From: Cordilura impudica
Lineage: Eukaryota; Arthropoda; Insecta; Diptera; Scathophagidae
Direction of reading: 5' to 3'
Length of the DNA: 64,000 nucleotides
NCBI GenBank assembly: GCA_963682025.1
Contig: OY821518.1
Span: 36,107,059-36,171,058, forward strand
The translations under genes and the position numbers were made by a program. This document shows positions 1 through 13,117 of this stretch, piece after piece. The notes under the pieces are model-generated. The model was not told the DNA's origin, searched no databases, and saw only the letters and a program-made list of their open reading frames with translations. The stretch's first letter is position 1. Every line of letters starts with the position of its first letter.

Positions 1-445
1 AAAATTAAAAATTAAAAATTAAAAATTAAAAATTAAAAATTAAAAATTAAAAATTAAAAATTAAAAATTAAAAATTAAAAATTAAAAATTAAAAATTAAA
101 AATTAAAAATTAAAAATTAAAAATTAAAAATTAAAAATTAAAAATTAAAAATTAAAAATTAAAAATTAAAAATTAAAAATTAAAAATTAAAAATTAAAAA
201 TTAAAAATTAAAAATTAAAAATTAAAAATTAAAAATTAAAAATTAAAAATTAAAAATTAAAAATTAAAAATTAAAAATTAAAAATTAAAAATTAAAAATT
301 AAAAATTAAAAATTAAAAATTAAAAATTAAAAATTAAAAATTAAAAATTAAAAATTAAAAATTAAAAATTAAAAATTAAAAATTAAAAATTAAAAATTAA
401 AAATTAAAAATTAATAATTAAAAATTAAAAATTAAAAATTAAAAA
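1..445. repeat. (AAAAATT)n simple satellite
   Basis: An almost uninterrupted 7-bp tandem repeat, AAAAATT, about 63 units, running off the left edge of the window. The only clear break is near 413 (TTAATAATT). The near-perfect phase contrasts with every other array in the window and suggests recent expansion or an assembly-limited microsatellite. Confidence 0.97.
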
Positions 446-870
446 TAAAAACTAAAACATAAAAAAAATGAAAAATGAAAAATGAAATATAAAAAATGAA
501 AAACTAGGAATGGAAAATAAAAAATGAAAAATAAAGAATGAAAAATTAAAAAAGAAAAATGAAAAATAAAAATGAAAAATAAAAAATTAAAAATGAGAAA
601 TAAAAATGAAAAAAAAAAATTAAAAACGAAATATGAAAAAATTAAAAAATAAAAAAATTAAAAATCAAAAACGAAAAATTGAAAATGAAAAATGAAAAAT
701 AAAAAATGGAAAATTAAAAATGGAAGATTAAAAATGAAAAAAGAAAAATGAAAAATAAAAAATGAGAATTTAAAAATTAAAAAAAAAAAAAAAAAATAAA
801 AAATTAAAAAACAAAAAAGAAAAATGAAAAACGAAAAATAAAAAATAAAAAACGAAAAAGTAAAAATTAA
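446..870. repeat. Degenerate A-rich AAAAATGA/AAAAATAA array
   Basis: Variable 7-9-bp units such as AAAAATGA, AAAAATAA and AAAACGA, all with purines on the + strand. The same type of array occurs at 8788..9003 and 11653..12175. It follows the pure AAAAATT satellite and looks like a decayed relative of it. No coding potential is visible. Confidence 0.9.
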
Positions 871-1045
871 CCGGTTGAAATAATAATAATAAATATTTTT
901 ATATTAGCAGAGCCCCTGCAGTTGGTTGCTATAAGTCATACATAGATGACGCTTCCTGTTTGATTTTAAAAAAGTGCCACAAAAAAATCTATAATTACTT
1001 GATGTTTAAACATCTCCCCTGTAGTCGGACTCACATGATTTTTTA
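871..1045. repeat. Dispersed block with AGCAGAGCCCCTGCAG, copy 1
   Basis: About 170 bp with normal base composition, starting ACCGGTTGAAATAATAAT and containing AGCAGAGCCCCTGCAGTTG and ATCTCCC..TCGGACTCACATGATTTTT. The same block recurs at 12176..12320. In both places it directly follows an AAAAATGA array, so array plus block is probably one repeated unit. The element class is unknown. Confidence 0.8.
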
Positions 1046-4000
1046 ATTTATATTTTCTTAAAAAATGTGTTTCTTAAAAAAGGAAATATTCCTAAAAAAA
1101 ATATTTTTTCTTAAAATAGTAAATTTTCTTAAAAAAGTACTTTTTGTTAAAAAGTTACTTTTGTTTAACATAGTGCGTTTTCATAAAAAGGTACTTTTGC
1201 TTAAAAAGTGACTCTTCTTTAAAAAGTAAATTTCCTTAAAAATGTTAATTTTTTTAAAAAGTGTCCTTTTTTTAAAAATTATTTTTTTAAAAATAGGATG
1301 TCCTTAAAGAAATTATTTTCTTAAAAAAGCAATTTTCCTTAAAAAGTAACCTTTCATAAAAAGTAATTGTTCTTAAAACAACTCTTGTTTAAAAAGGCAA
1401 TTATTCTTAAAAAAGTACATTTTCTTAAAAAATAACTTTTCGGAAAAAAACCTTTATTAATTGAGGTAGCACATTTTTTTATTCTTAATAAAGTACATTG
1501 TCCTAAAGAAGTAATTTTTCTTAAAAACCTATTTTTTCTTAAAAATGCGAATTTTCTTACAAAAGTAGATTTTCTGAAAAAGTGCATTTTCTAAAATACA
1601 ACTTTCCTTGAAATAGCCTTTTTCTTAGAAAGTTGATTCTCTTTAAAATGCACTTTTTCTTTAAAAAAAACATTTCCTAAAACAGTACATTTCTTTAAAA
1701 AAAAATACTTTTTCTTGAAAGTACCTTTTCTAAAAAAAGTGCTTTCCCTATAAAATAAGTCTTACTACATAGCTTTTCTTAAAAAATATCTTTTTAAAAA
1801 ATAAATTTGTTAAAAAATAACTTCTTAAAAAGTACTTATAAAAAGCAAATTTTCTTACAAAGCACCTTTTCTTAAAGAGTACCTTTTCCTAAATGGGTAC
1901 TTTTTCTTACAAAGCATTTTTCCTTAAAAAATACCTACTTAAAAACGTTAATTTTCTAAAAAATTAGTTGTTTACTTGAAAACAACATTTTCGTGAAAAA
2001 ATACATATCCCTTACAACAGTATATTTCCTTAAAAAAATACTCTTTCTTAAAAGTGCATTTTCTTAAAAAAGTACTTTCCCAAAAAAATTACTTTTTCCT
2101 AAAAAAAGTACCTTTTCTGAAACAATTAACTTTTCATAAAAAAAGCTTTTTCTTTAAAAAATATTTTGTCAACAATTAGGTTCTCAAAAAGGACCTCTTC
2201 TTAAAAAAGTACCTACTCTTAAAAAAGTATGTTTTCTCAAAAAGCTAAATTTTCTTAAAAATTTAATTTTCTTAAAAATTTAATTTTCTTAAAAAGTAAA
2301 TTTTCTTAAAAAGCAAATTTTCTTAAAAAAAAAAAATTTTCTTAAAAAAAGTTCCCTTTTTTACAAAGAACCTGTTCTTGATAGTATAGATTTTCTAAAA
2401 CAGTAACTTTTCTTAAAAAAGAAGGTACATTTTCTTAAAAAATTTCATTTCTTCAAAAAGGAAATTTTCCTAAAACATTTCTTAAATAAGTACTTCTTCT
2501 AAGAATAGTGAATTTTCTTAAAAAGGTACTTTTGCTTAAAAATAGCTTTTTTTAAAAAGTGTCATTTAAAAAAAAAAATACTTTAAAAAAGTAATCTTCC
2601 TTAATGAACTGAATTTTTTTAAAAATCTTAAAAGTAAATTTTCCTAAAATACTACGTTTTCTTAAAACGTACAATTTTTAAAAAATGGTTTTTCGTAAAA
2701 AATAAGTTCTTAAAAAAATTTTTTATCTTAAAATAGAATGTACATTTTCTTAAAAAAAATTTTTTTTTTTTAAAAAAGTAAATTTTCTTAAAAAGCACCC
2801 ACTTTTTTATAACTAATTTTTCTTAAAATAGTGAATTTTCTTAAAAAAGGTACATTTGCTTAATAATTGACTTTTATTTAAAAAGTGCCATTTTTAAGTG
2901 TGCCATTTTTAGAAATGTAAATTTTCTTAAAAGTTGGCTTTTTTTAAAAAGTACTTTTTCTTTCGAAACTACTTATACTTTTCCTTCAAAAGTATTTTTC
3001 TTTAAAATATTAAATTTTCCTGAAAAAGTACTTTTCCTTAGAATCAACTTTTCTTTAAAAGTACATTTTCCAAAAAAAAATCTTTATTCATAAAAAACTA
3101 AATTTTCTAAAATAATAACTTTTCTTAAAAAGAGTGTTTCTTATGAGAAGTTTTGTTTTTAAAACTTGAATTTTTTTTAAAAACTACTTTTTGTTCTTAA
3201 AATAGATACTTTTTTCCAAAAAAGGACATTTCTTTAAAAAGTATTTTGTCCAAAAACCTTCCTTAAAAAAGTGCCATTTCTTAAAAAAATTTAATTTTTC
3301 TGAAAATATTACATTTTCTTGAAAAACTGTTTTTTCTTAAAAAATCACTTGTTCTAAAAAACTACTTGTGCTTAAAATAGTAAATTTTTTTTTCTAGTAT
3401 ATGTAATTTTTCTTAAAATATTACATTTTCTTAAAAAAGTACTTCATTTAAAAGTACTTTTTCTAAAAAAAAGTACATATATCGTTGAAAAGTTTTTATT
3501 CTTAATAAAGTACATTATTTTAAAAAATTACTTTTTCTTAAAAAAATGCTTTTTTAAAAGAAAAACAATTTCAAAAAAAAAACTTCTGTTAAAAAAGTTT
3601 TAATTCTTAAAAAAACTATTTTTTTTTTTTTTGAAAAAAGCAGTTTTTATTAAAAAGTTGTTTTTTATTTAAAATAGTGTTTTTTCTTAAAAAACTATTT
3701 TTCCTAGAAATATTAATTTTCTTAGAAAAGTGTCTCTTAATCAACAAGTAATATTTGGTAAAAAAGGAAAATTTTCTGAAAAAAGTAAACTTTCTAAAAG
3801 TACCTTTTCTTAAAAAAGTACTTTCTCTAAGAAATTAGTTTTCTTAAAACGTACATTTTCTTAACAATTAACTTTTCTTAAAAAAATTCTTTTTCTAGAA
3901 AAAAAAATCATATTCTTAATAGAGTACTTTTTCTTAAAAAAAGCAACATCTTAAAAAACTTGCTTCTTCTTACAAATAACTTTTTCTAAAAAAAAGTACC

Positions 4001-5262
4001 TTTTCTAAAAAAGTATCTTTTCTTAAAAGTTTTACGTTTTTTAAAAAATTACCTTTTCTTAAAATATTACGTTCTCTTAAAAAAGAACCTATTCTTAAAA
4101 TATTTAATTTTCTTAAAAAAATTAATTTTCTTAAGTACTTTTTCTTAAAAATTTTACGTTTTCCAAAAATTACTTTTTCTTAAAATAGTAAATTTTCTGA
4201 AAAAAAGTAAACTTTCTAAAAGTACCTTTTCTTAAAAAAGTACTTTCTCTAAGAAATTAGTCTTCTTAAAACATACATTTTCTTAACAATTAACTTTTCG
4301 CAAAAAAAATTATTTTTCTAGAAAAAAAAAATCATATTTTTAATAAAGCACTTTTTTTTAAAAAAGCTACATTTTCTTAAAAAATTAAATTTCATTAAAA
4401 AGGACATTTTCTTAAAAAACTTCCTTTTGTTACAAATAACATTTTCATAAAAATAGTACCTTGTCTAAAAAAGTATCGTTTCTTAAAAATTTTACGTTTT
4501 TTAAAAAATTACCTTTTCTTAAAACAGTACCTTTTCTTAAAAAACAACCTATTCGTAAAATAGTTAATTTTCTTTAAAAAAAATAATTTTCTTAAGTACT
4601 TTTTCTTTACAATTTTATGTGTTTCAAAAATTGCTTTTATTTTTAAATAGTAAATTTTCTTGAAAAAGTACATTTTCTTAAAAAAGTACTTTTTTCTAAA
4701 AAAAGTACCTTTTCTTTACAATTAACTTTTCTTTAAAAGTTCATTTTCTCAAATAAAAAATATTTTTTTTAATAAAGTACTATTTCTTCAAAAACTACTT
4801 TAGAGATTAAATTAAAATTTTAAATTTTATTAAAAATTACATTTTTTTAAAAAAATTCCTTTTCTTGAATATAATTTTTTCTTACAAATAGTACCTTTTC
4901 TAAAAAAGTAACTTATGTTACATATATTCGTTTTCTAAATAATTACCTTTTCTTAACATAGCACATTTTCTTGAAGAAATATGTTTTCTTAACATAGCAA
5001 ATCTTCTTAAAAACAAATTTTCTTAAAAAAGTAAATTTTCTTAAAAAAGCACACTCTACAATTTATTTAAAAAGAAATATCATTTCTAAAAGAGTAGCTT
5101 TTCTTAAAAATTTATTATAACTTAAAAACGATTTTTCTTAAAAAATAATGATTCTTAAAAAGTACCTTTTCCTATAAAGTACCGTTTCTTAAAATTGTGT
5201 TTATTTTAAGGAAAAGTACCTTTAACAAGTTACCTTTTTCTAAAAAGTACCTATTCTTAAAA
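1046..5262. repeat. Degenerate TTTTCTTAAAAAAGTAC tandem array, locus 1
   Basis: About 4.2 kb built from a 15-18-bp unit with consensus close to TTTTCTTAAAAAAGTAC, diverged in nearly every copy. The orientation is constant: TCTTAAAA rather than its complement. Unit junctions contain the palindrome AAAAGTACTTTT. Some stretches duplicate at larger scale, for example about 3775-3900 resembles about 4195-4330. Open frames here are low-complexity Phe/Leu/Lys strings and are not genes. A sister array lies at 54741..58865. Confidence 0.93.
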
Positions 5263-7739
5263 AAGTTAATTATATTCTAAATTCATCAATGGAATATTAT
5301 ATAAACTCCTTAAATATTTTCCTGTATAATTTATTGGCAGCACTCTTTGTTTAAACTGCGAAATGTGAATATAAGTTAAAAGTTTCCATTAATAAAATAT
5401 CATTTTATTATTTGGTTTAAAAAAATAAAGGATTTAATTGAAGTTTAAAAATTTAAAATACTAGTAAATTAAAGAAAATTTTCCAATATATTTTTTATCT
5501 ATTTTACTTGCAGTGAAAATGCAATAATTCTTATTCAACACAGTGACATGCCTATTATGGCCGTATGTTCATTTATTTATACGTTTCATTTATTCTTTTG
5601 TTATACTTAGGAAATAATATCTCTTCTTCTACTATCGTTATAGTAACAGTTTTATTCAATTCCAGCTGTTGCACAGTGCTACAATTTGTCTATTTGGTAA
5701 GATATTTTCTTTTGAATTCCAAATTTTTTTTAAAATGCTTCGGGTTCTCAAACAATTTTTAGAACGAAAAAAAAAAAAAATGTTGTTTGAGTACCCATTA
5801 ATATTTTAGCTATGAAGACGAAATTAATTTCTCTATGTGTTTTATGGATAATCCCTATGATTTTTTTTCTCTAATAAATAATTAATATATTAAGAATAGC
5901 TATTTCAGTTTAAATTATACAAAGAATGTAACTGAGGTTAAGAAATAAACACATTTTGTTTAAAAATTTTATTTGTAAAATTCCCGCACTACAAAGGATT
6001 TGCATATATGTATTATCATTATAGATCATAATTTCTTGTTGAAAATTTTAAATCGTAATAATTTTCTATGAGAATATCAGCAATTCGCCAAAAAGGCCAT
6101 CAGATTTTAGTAACTTATGGTAACATTTTGCGTCAGTGTTTCATAACTTTAAGAAATAGAATGTTTCCCAACTTATTAAAATTCATTAAAAACTTGTTTT
6201 TTTTTCAATTGATCTTCAGTTTTTGATATTAGGCTGCAGTGATTTTAAAATATTTTAAAATATGAATTTTTATTTGATCGTTAATCAATTAAAAATATTA
6301 ATTATAAATTTTTAATTATCAAAATCGTTATGAATTTCGCACTAAACTAATTTCATAGATGACTTTTCAAAATTATTCATATTAAGCGAAATTGACCACT
6401 GTGCTTTTATAGCTAGACTTTACTTTATTTGTGTTGGACAATATTTAATGCTCTGGAATATGATGCAAAAGAACTGTGTTAGAAAACTAACAGCCTCTGG
6501 TGGTTTCTCCCTTGATTCAAAGGAGGTTTTGGTATAATAATTCTTTTTCAAAAGAATGCGTAGAAAAACTTTCGCTGCCATAAGTTTTTCTATGAGAGTT
6601 GTCTTATTATTTTTTAAGCTGATTATAAAATTTATGTGTTTTTATGCTTGAGACAATGACCGGACCAAAAAAAAAAAAAGACCATTCCACAAAAGAAAAA
6701 TAAGCTATATTTAATATGATTTTTTAAAGGATTTTGTTTCCAAGAAATACTTTAATATTATATTGGAAATATTGTAAACAAAATAATCTGATTAAACGTA
6801 TAGAAAAGGTAAAACCATCGTAAAATATTTAACATTAGGATTATTAAAGAAAGGAAATAAATAAAAATTTTTTTGTGTTTCAACAAGTTTTTCAAAGCTT
6901 TAAAAAATAGATTACTTCCCCTTACAATTTAAATATTGACAGTGATTGATAAAACATAAATTATTAGCATGAAATTTAATTTTTAATTACTTACTTTTAA
7001 AATAATTCAATATATAATTAATTGACTTTGAGTTAGGCCTTGTTATACTAATGGATTTAATATTACCATCGGTGTTTATGTTAAGATTGTAATCAAACTG
7101 CAGGTCACAAATAAAAAGATATTTAAATGAAATCTTGCAAAAAAGAAACAAGTTGTATGCGTTCGACTTTAACTAGTATCCTAGTATCCCGATGAAGTCT
7201 TCTGTCTATTTTACAGAGGCCGTAACATAAAAATAATTTTTTTTAATAAATTTTTTTATAAATCAAATGATAAAAAAACATAAATTTGAAAATAATTCAC
7301 AACATAAAAAAAAAAAAAAAGAAATGCTTAAAAATAAAAAATAAAATAAAAGTTGTTAGAAAAAAAATTGTTTTTTTTTTTGTAAAACAAAAGTAGTTTT
7401 TTTATTTATTAGCTCTTTATCACTAAATACGAATAATTTTTGGGATAGTCATTTAGTAATACTACTCGATGTGCAAAATAGGGCGTTTCACCGAAAACTT
7501 TTTGTATATTTTTGCAACCCTTAAAATGGAGTGTGAATTCTTATGGTCCAAAAATATATTTGAAAAATTTTTTAGGCATTTTCAGAGTCGGTATAGAGTC
7601 GCGGAAATTAAATTTATCAAAGAATCTTTGTTATAAAACATAAAAATTTTAAAATTCATAATAAATAAAAATTTATAAAAACGCAGCACTTTGAAGACTG
7701 CCAGCTGACTGAAAAAAATCCTAAATAAAAGCAAAAAAA
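5263..7739. other. No gene seen; AT-rich non-coding DNA
   Basis: Mostly unique-looking AT-rich sequence with short A and T runs (for example 7304-7320). No reading frame has believable composition or a recognisable motif, and no terminal repeats were found. Consistent with intron or intergenic DNA. Confidence 0.6.
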
Positions 7740-8475
7740 AAGTTAGAAAATACCCTATACCATGCGTTTAGAGACCCCATCTCTTCTGTCCAACTAACTA
7801 GGTATAGAAACTAAGCGTAAATCAAAGCTGAGTGGCATTGTTATTAAATTTTTTTGCCTTAGGATATGAAAAAGTTCATATCGGTTGTTATATATATGGG
7901 GACTAGGTCGAAAAATGGACCAATCCTGACCGTATTTGGAAAAGTCACTTATTTTTTGCAAAAACATATACAAATCAAATTTGAGAAAAATCTGTTGAAT
8001 ATTTTTGTTTTTTGATAGATTTAAGTGAAGATCAGGAATCAGCTTGATATGGTGACACTATGACTAAGAATTGTCCTACATAGTTTATTTTTGAGACTAC
8101 TGATAGATAGATGTAATTTACAGATACAAACCCAATTAGATCGAGATCTCTATGATAATTTTGATATTATGGCATTTTAAGTCGATCTCATATGGGTCAT
8201 TTTTATGGAGATTTGGTCTGAACCTTAACGGATTTTCATAAGTTTCAACAGAGTTCATTCTATGGTCGATAGACCTGCAGTAGCAACCTGCAGTTTATTA
8301 CAAGGTTTACATGGATACACAGACGGACAGACAGAAGGGCGGGCGGACATCGCTAAATCGACTCAGAAAGGGATACTGAGCCGACCGATATAATAAAAGA
8401 TGTGTCCAGGTCAAATATATTGGCAGTTAAAAACATCAGCACAAATTGATCATACCAAAACCACAAAAAAATTTT
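7740..8475 (+). mobile_element. Family B (mini-me-like) element, 5' truncated
   Basis: Starts inside the family at ATACCCTATACCATGCGTTT. It shares the whole family body with 41904..42670: GAAAAAGTTCATATCGG, a GACTAGGTC..AAATGGACC block, a GGACAGAC microsatellite near 8320, CATCGCTAAATCGACTCAG, and a tail near 8450 matching TTGGTAGTTACAAACAGCAGC. The body is non-coding. The microsatellite and subterminal inverted motifs resemble dipteran mini-me/DINE-1 elements; that family name is an inference. Confidence 0.8.
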
Positions 8476-8787
8476 AGTTCCCACGTTCAAACCTCGCTAG
8501 CTCAAGATTTTAACAATATATTGGTGTGAAATTAAATCCGTTATTATGTCTAATGACAGACCTGTTGATTAGTTGTTAATTTGATGCAAATGAGTGGGGA
8601 AATAAAGGGAGTTCCTTAAAGCCCGCTAGAACTTGAAATTATTATAAATATCACAAAATTTTAAATTTTTGTAAAAAATGTTTTGTTTTTCTGTATAAAG
8701 ATCTATACTTGCAGGGGGGGTAAATTTCATTTCACAGTACAATCACAAAAACAGCGTAACATATAAGACGTAAGACAAAATCGGTGT
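8476..8787. other. No gene seen
   Basis: Short unremarkable AT-rich stretch with a G-run near 8714-8720, between a family B element and an A-rich array. Confidence 0.5.
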
Positions 8788-9003
8788 GAAAATGAAAATT
8801 GAAAAATAAAAAATGAAAAATGAAAATTAAAAATGAAAAATAAAAAATGAAAAATAAAAAATAAAAATTGATAATTAAAAAACGAAAAATGAAAAATAAA
8901 AATGAAAAACGAAAACTGAAAAATAAAAAATGAAAAATGAAAAACGAAAAACCAAAAATGAAAAATAAGAAATGAAAAGTGAAAAATTAAAAATTAAAAA
9001 AAC
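8788..9003. repeat. A-rich AAAAATGA array, left part (split)
   Basis: Same unit as 446..870. It continues at 11653 after a 2.65-kb element, so the array was split by that insertion. Confidence 0.85.
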
Positions 9004-11652
9004 AAGTAAGAATGTTAAATTCGGATACCCTCCACCTCGGCTTGAGTATTGATAATAAATGTAAACAAAATATTGGAAAAATATGCATGCGTTTCCGGTT
9101 ATATGACATAACTTCTCGTTAAATTTAGTTTTTGCTAATTAAATAGCTCGCCCTAACCTCCATTGCAAAGGTAATTGTTGTGTAGAGTGGCTATATGCAT
9201 TAAATCGTGCTAATTGGAGATGGCTGTATAGTTTCTTTTAACTGGCGAAATATTTTGTCATTGCGGCCATATAGGTCAGATGGAGTAAAAAAATAATAAC
9301 CAAAACAAAAGCTCTCTCAACTTTTTTATTAAAATATTGCCATATTTGGAAAACATAGAGAATAAATTTATAATAATAAATAATTAAATTAGGGATGTCA
9401 AACGCAAAAAAACCAAATTTCCCAAACATTTTAAATAAAATAATTTGTTATCTTTATTTTCTGAAAAACTTCAAATATTCATCCAAAAAAAAATTGTGAA
9501 AAATAATATATGTATAAATATCATTCTCATCAAATTGCGTTTATTTATGTAACAGTTTTTATGTTCGCAATTCTTAAATATCATTTGACGTTTTCTAAAA
9601 TTCATTGCATTTAAATTAATGTTTTCTGTGGTCCGATTCTGTAAATTCCAACGATCCGACAACCCCAGAATATATCGACAGCTATTGTTGTTTGCACTAA
9701 GGATTAAGTGTTTCACTAAGTACAGACATCTTAAATAATGAATTGAATATTTTTTTTATGTATGACGACATTTCAACCTAAAAATTTAAGTTTATACCGA
9801 TTGAATAAACAATACAAAAATGGTTGTCATTTAGCTGAATTTAGAATAGCGAATATCGTTTAAAAATTTTACTGATAGTTTTGCTTTTCTTTTTTTAACG
9901 ATTCGGTTATCGTTAAAAGAAGTTATTTCTCCTGAATGCCAATATTTTTTTTTTAAATGTTAACATTTTTAATTGTAAACATATTTGGTGTTTTTTTTTT
10001 TTTGGAATTTGATGCAATTGATGTCTTCTACGACGTTTTGATATGATTTTCTGAAATTCAATTAATATTTTCTAATTTACAATTGGAAATTTTAGTTCCA
10101 GTTTTTGGAATTGATATTTTCTAAAATTTGAATGGAAAATTTATAAAGTGCAATTTTGTATTTATGTGAATAATAATGCTTTAGTTAATATAAACAATTT
10201 TTAAAAATTAGATGTAATCGCAATCAGATATTTTGTAGGTAAAGCAGAATAATAATTCTATATAACTACGTAGAACTGTTTTGAAAGCAAAAAACTCATT
10301 GATGAACTCGGTAACTCTATTTTGTAAAAACAACAAAAAGGTAATATGCCAAACTTATGTTCATATTTGTAAAAGAATAATGAAAAAAAGTATGAAATAA
10401 AAGACCAGCCGGTGTATACTCTTAACATTGTTCTGTATGATATCTATTTGAAAATATTGACATTCATGTTAAAATAGAAATAACTATTGCAAATTTAATT
10501 AGAACAAAAATTGTGGCGCTGTGGCATAGTCACGCTGAGCAAAATGAAGTGACACTCTGTTAATGCAAAAGAAATGTATTTTCTTCACAACAAAATATTG
10601 CAGAATTTTCTGTAAATAAAATAATGTACCGATTTATTTCTAACATGCAGTTATTATGGATATACATATATAGAATATATGTATATTATTTGTATTATTT
10701 AAAACATTAAACGTTATTTTTGTGTTTTTCTCTTTAAATAAATTAATATATAAAATTTTTTTTTCCTAAATTTACATTGTTTTTTTTTTTTTATTAATAA
10801 CTAGGTATTTTAGCATTATTTTCTTTAGATGTTGGTGAATTTTTACTCCCTTAATATTAACTCGTAGTGTCTGCTTGTCGAAAAATTTTTGGATCGATTT
10901 TAGCCCCTTTCCCGTGACCCAATCGATCTGAAACTTTGCAGGCACGCTCGTGGCAATGAGAGAAATGATATAATAAATTTTTTTAGTGATGCCAAAACAA
11001 TGGAAACTTTTAATTTTTTCTACCAGAGTTGATAAAAAATGTACAAAGGGTTAGTTTTTATTATATTATTACCACAACGACCACAAAGACAACAAGTGCA
11101 GCTATTAGAACAATACAACATTTAGAATAACAACAAGAACAATATAGAAACATCATATTTTTCATTTTTTTTTTTTAATTTCTCAGAGATTTCCCTGGAC
11201 CTGTTCCACCTGTTTTAATGATTTTTGAAACAGAAATCTTCCCATGAATACGTTTAATCATTCTCACTAAAAATGATCATCTTAGCTATCCTATTGATGA
11301 CGTGATCGTGACAAGAACAACATAGAAAATTATATTTTTTCAAGACTTTTTTTAGTTCTTTATTCAAATCTCGGGTCCTAATTGACCGATTTGGACGATT
11401 TCAAACAGGAAACTTCTCAGGATGTTAATGAATCATTTTTTATGTCAACGAGCACCCTAGCTACCCAAGTGATGCCGTCATCGTGATATCCACAGACGGA
11501 CAGACGGACAGACGGACATCGCTATATCAACTCCGGTTGTTATAAGGATCACAAATATATATTTTATGGGGTCCAAATTTTTTTTCTAATTATTACAAAC
11601 GGTATGAGAAACTTATATATACCCTCTGCACACTGGAGTGGAGGGTATAAAA
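9004..11652 (+). mobile_element. Long non-coding family B-like element inside A-rich array
   Basis: Begins AAGTAAGAATG and ends GGGTATAAAA, the termini used by family B. Subterminal inverted motifs ATACCCTCCAC (9025-9035) and GTGGAGGGTAT (11638-11648) face each other. A GGACAGAC run (about 11492-11517) is followed by CATCGCTATATCAACTC, as in other family members. No transposase frame is visible in 2.65 kb, so it is non-autonomous. The A-rich array on both sides marks the insertion. Confidence 0.75.
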
Positions 11653-12175
11653 ATAAAAATCAAAAATAAAAATTAGAAATTGGAAATAAAAAATTAAAAA
11701 TAAAAATGAAAAACGAAAAACGAAAAATAAAAAATAAGTGAAAAAAAATAAACAATCAAAAGTGAAAAGTGAAAAATAAAAAATGATAAATATAAAATAA
11801 AAAAAAATTAATATTAAAAATGAAAGATTAAAAATTAAAAATTAAAAATAAAACATGAAAAATGAAAATTTTGAATGAAAAATAACAATTAAAAATTTAA
11901 AAAAAAAATTAAAAATAAAAAATGGAAAATGAAAAAAAAAAAAATAAAAATACAAAAAATAAAAATAAAAATAAAAAATGAAAACTGAAAAATGAAAAAT
12001 AAAAAATGAAAAATAATATATGAAAAATAAAAAATGGAAAATGAAACATAAAAAATGAAAAAAAAAAATGAGAAATGAAAAATAAAAAATTAAAAATTGG
12101 AAATGAAAAATAAAAAATTAAAAATGAAAAACGAAAAATGAAAAATTAAAAATAAAAAACGAAAAATTAAAAATT
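11653..12175. repeat. A-rich AAAAATGA array, right part
   Basis: Continuation of 8788..9003 with the same purine-on-plus strand bias and units AAAAATGA, AAAAATAA, AAAACGA. Confidence 0.88.
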
Positions 12176-12320
12176 AACAGGTTGAAATAATAAATAGTTT
12201 TATATTAGCAGAGCCCCTGCAGTTGATTGCTATTAGTGATACATAAAAAATCATTAATTACTAGATGTTTGTTTACACATCTCCCATGTGATCGGACTCA
12301 CATGATTTTTATTTTAAAGA
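12176..12320. repeat. Dispersed block with AGCAGAGCCCCTGCAG, copy 2
   Basis: Matches 871..1045 over its length with small deletions. It again follows an AAAAATGA array and ends at the same CGGACTCACATGATTTTT motif. Confidence 0.8.
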
Positions 12321-12333
12321 TCATTACATGGCA

Positions 12334-13117
12334 TTAACACTTGAAAATGATTTCAGAAATGTAGGCACTGCAGCTCTTGTTGATGAAGCTCATTCGGGAC
12401 ATCCAATTTTGGTAACTTTTTTTAACATTCCGCATGTCACGAATAACACAAACAATGTTGGCCTTCAAGACGTCTATTATTACTGGTTTGTCGGCATAAG
12501 CCACTGGTTTCACGTAATCCCACAGAAAATAATCGAGCGGTGTCAAATCGCGCTACCTAGGAGGCCAAATTGACAGGTATATTTCTCGAAATCAACTCAT
12601 CGCTAAATTTTGATTTCAATAAGTCAACGGTCGCCATATGGCATATAGCGCTATTTGGTTGAAACCACATCTCGCCTAGATTAATGTCATACATATTTTC
12701 AAACAAAAAACTATTGATCATGTTGTGGTAACGATCTTCATTGACCGTAACCCGAGCTTCGGCTTAATTTTTGAAGAAATAAGGTCAGATGATGCTACTA
12801 GCGTGTGAACCACACTAAACGATGCATTTCTCTGGATGCAATGAAGTCTTTAGAGTCTGTTGTAAATTCGTCTTGCTCTACGTGTGACAATTTTGTTTAT
12901 TAACAAACCTGTTAAGTCAAAAATGAAAGTTATCGATGAACACAATTTTGCGATTAAACGCCGGAACAGTTTCCAACTGTTTTAGAGACCAATCGGCAAA
13001 CGAACAAGGCGTATGATAGTCTCGTGGCTTTAAGACATTCCCCAGCTGGATCTTATATGCGCAAAATTTTCCACACAGTGGAAGGAGAGAGCTCCAGTTC
13101 CTGCGACCGACAACCAA
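12334..13117 (-). pseudogene. Relic mariner-type transposase (QDGATCH family), copy 0
   Basis: The minus strand reads, in broken frames, FADWSLKQLE..FNRKIVFIDNFHF (about 12917-13030), then WFQPNSAICHMA (about 12625-12675), then TPLDYFLWDYVKP..YADKP (about 12460-12546). These match, in order, the D1 block, the D2 block and the PLDYYLWG block of the two copies at 15775 and 45946. The D2 aspartate is replaced (QQDGATCH becomes QPNSAICH) and stops or frameshifts separate the blocks, so it is dead. No terminal repeats are recognisable. It is more diverged than the other two copies and could be a related subfamily. Confidence 0.75.

Noticed and set aside
1046..5262. CRISPR-like array
   Set aside because: Units are contiguous and diverged, with no constant repeat or distinct spacers; the DNA is eukaryotic.
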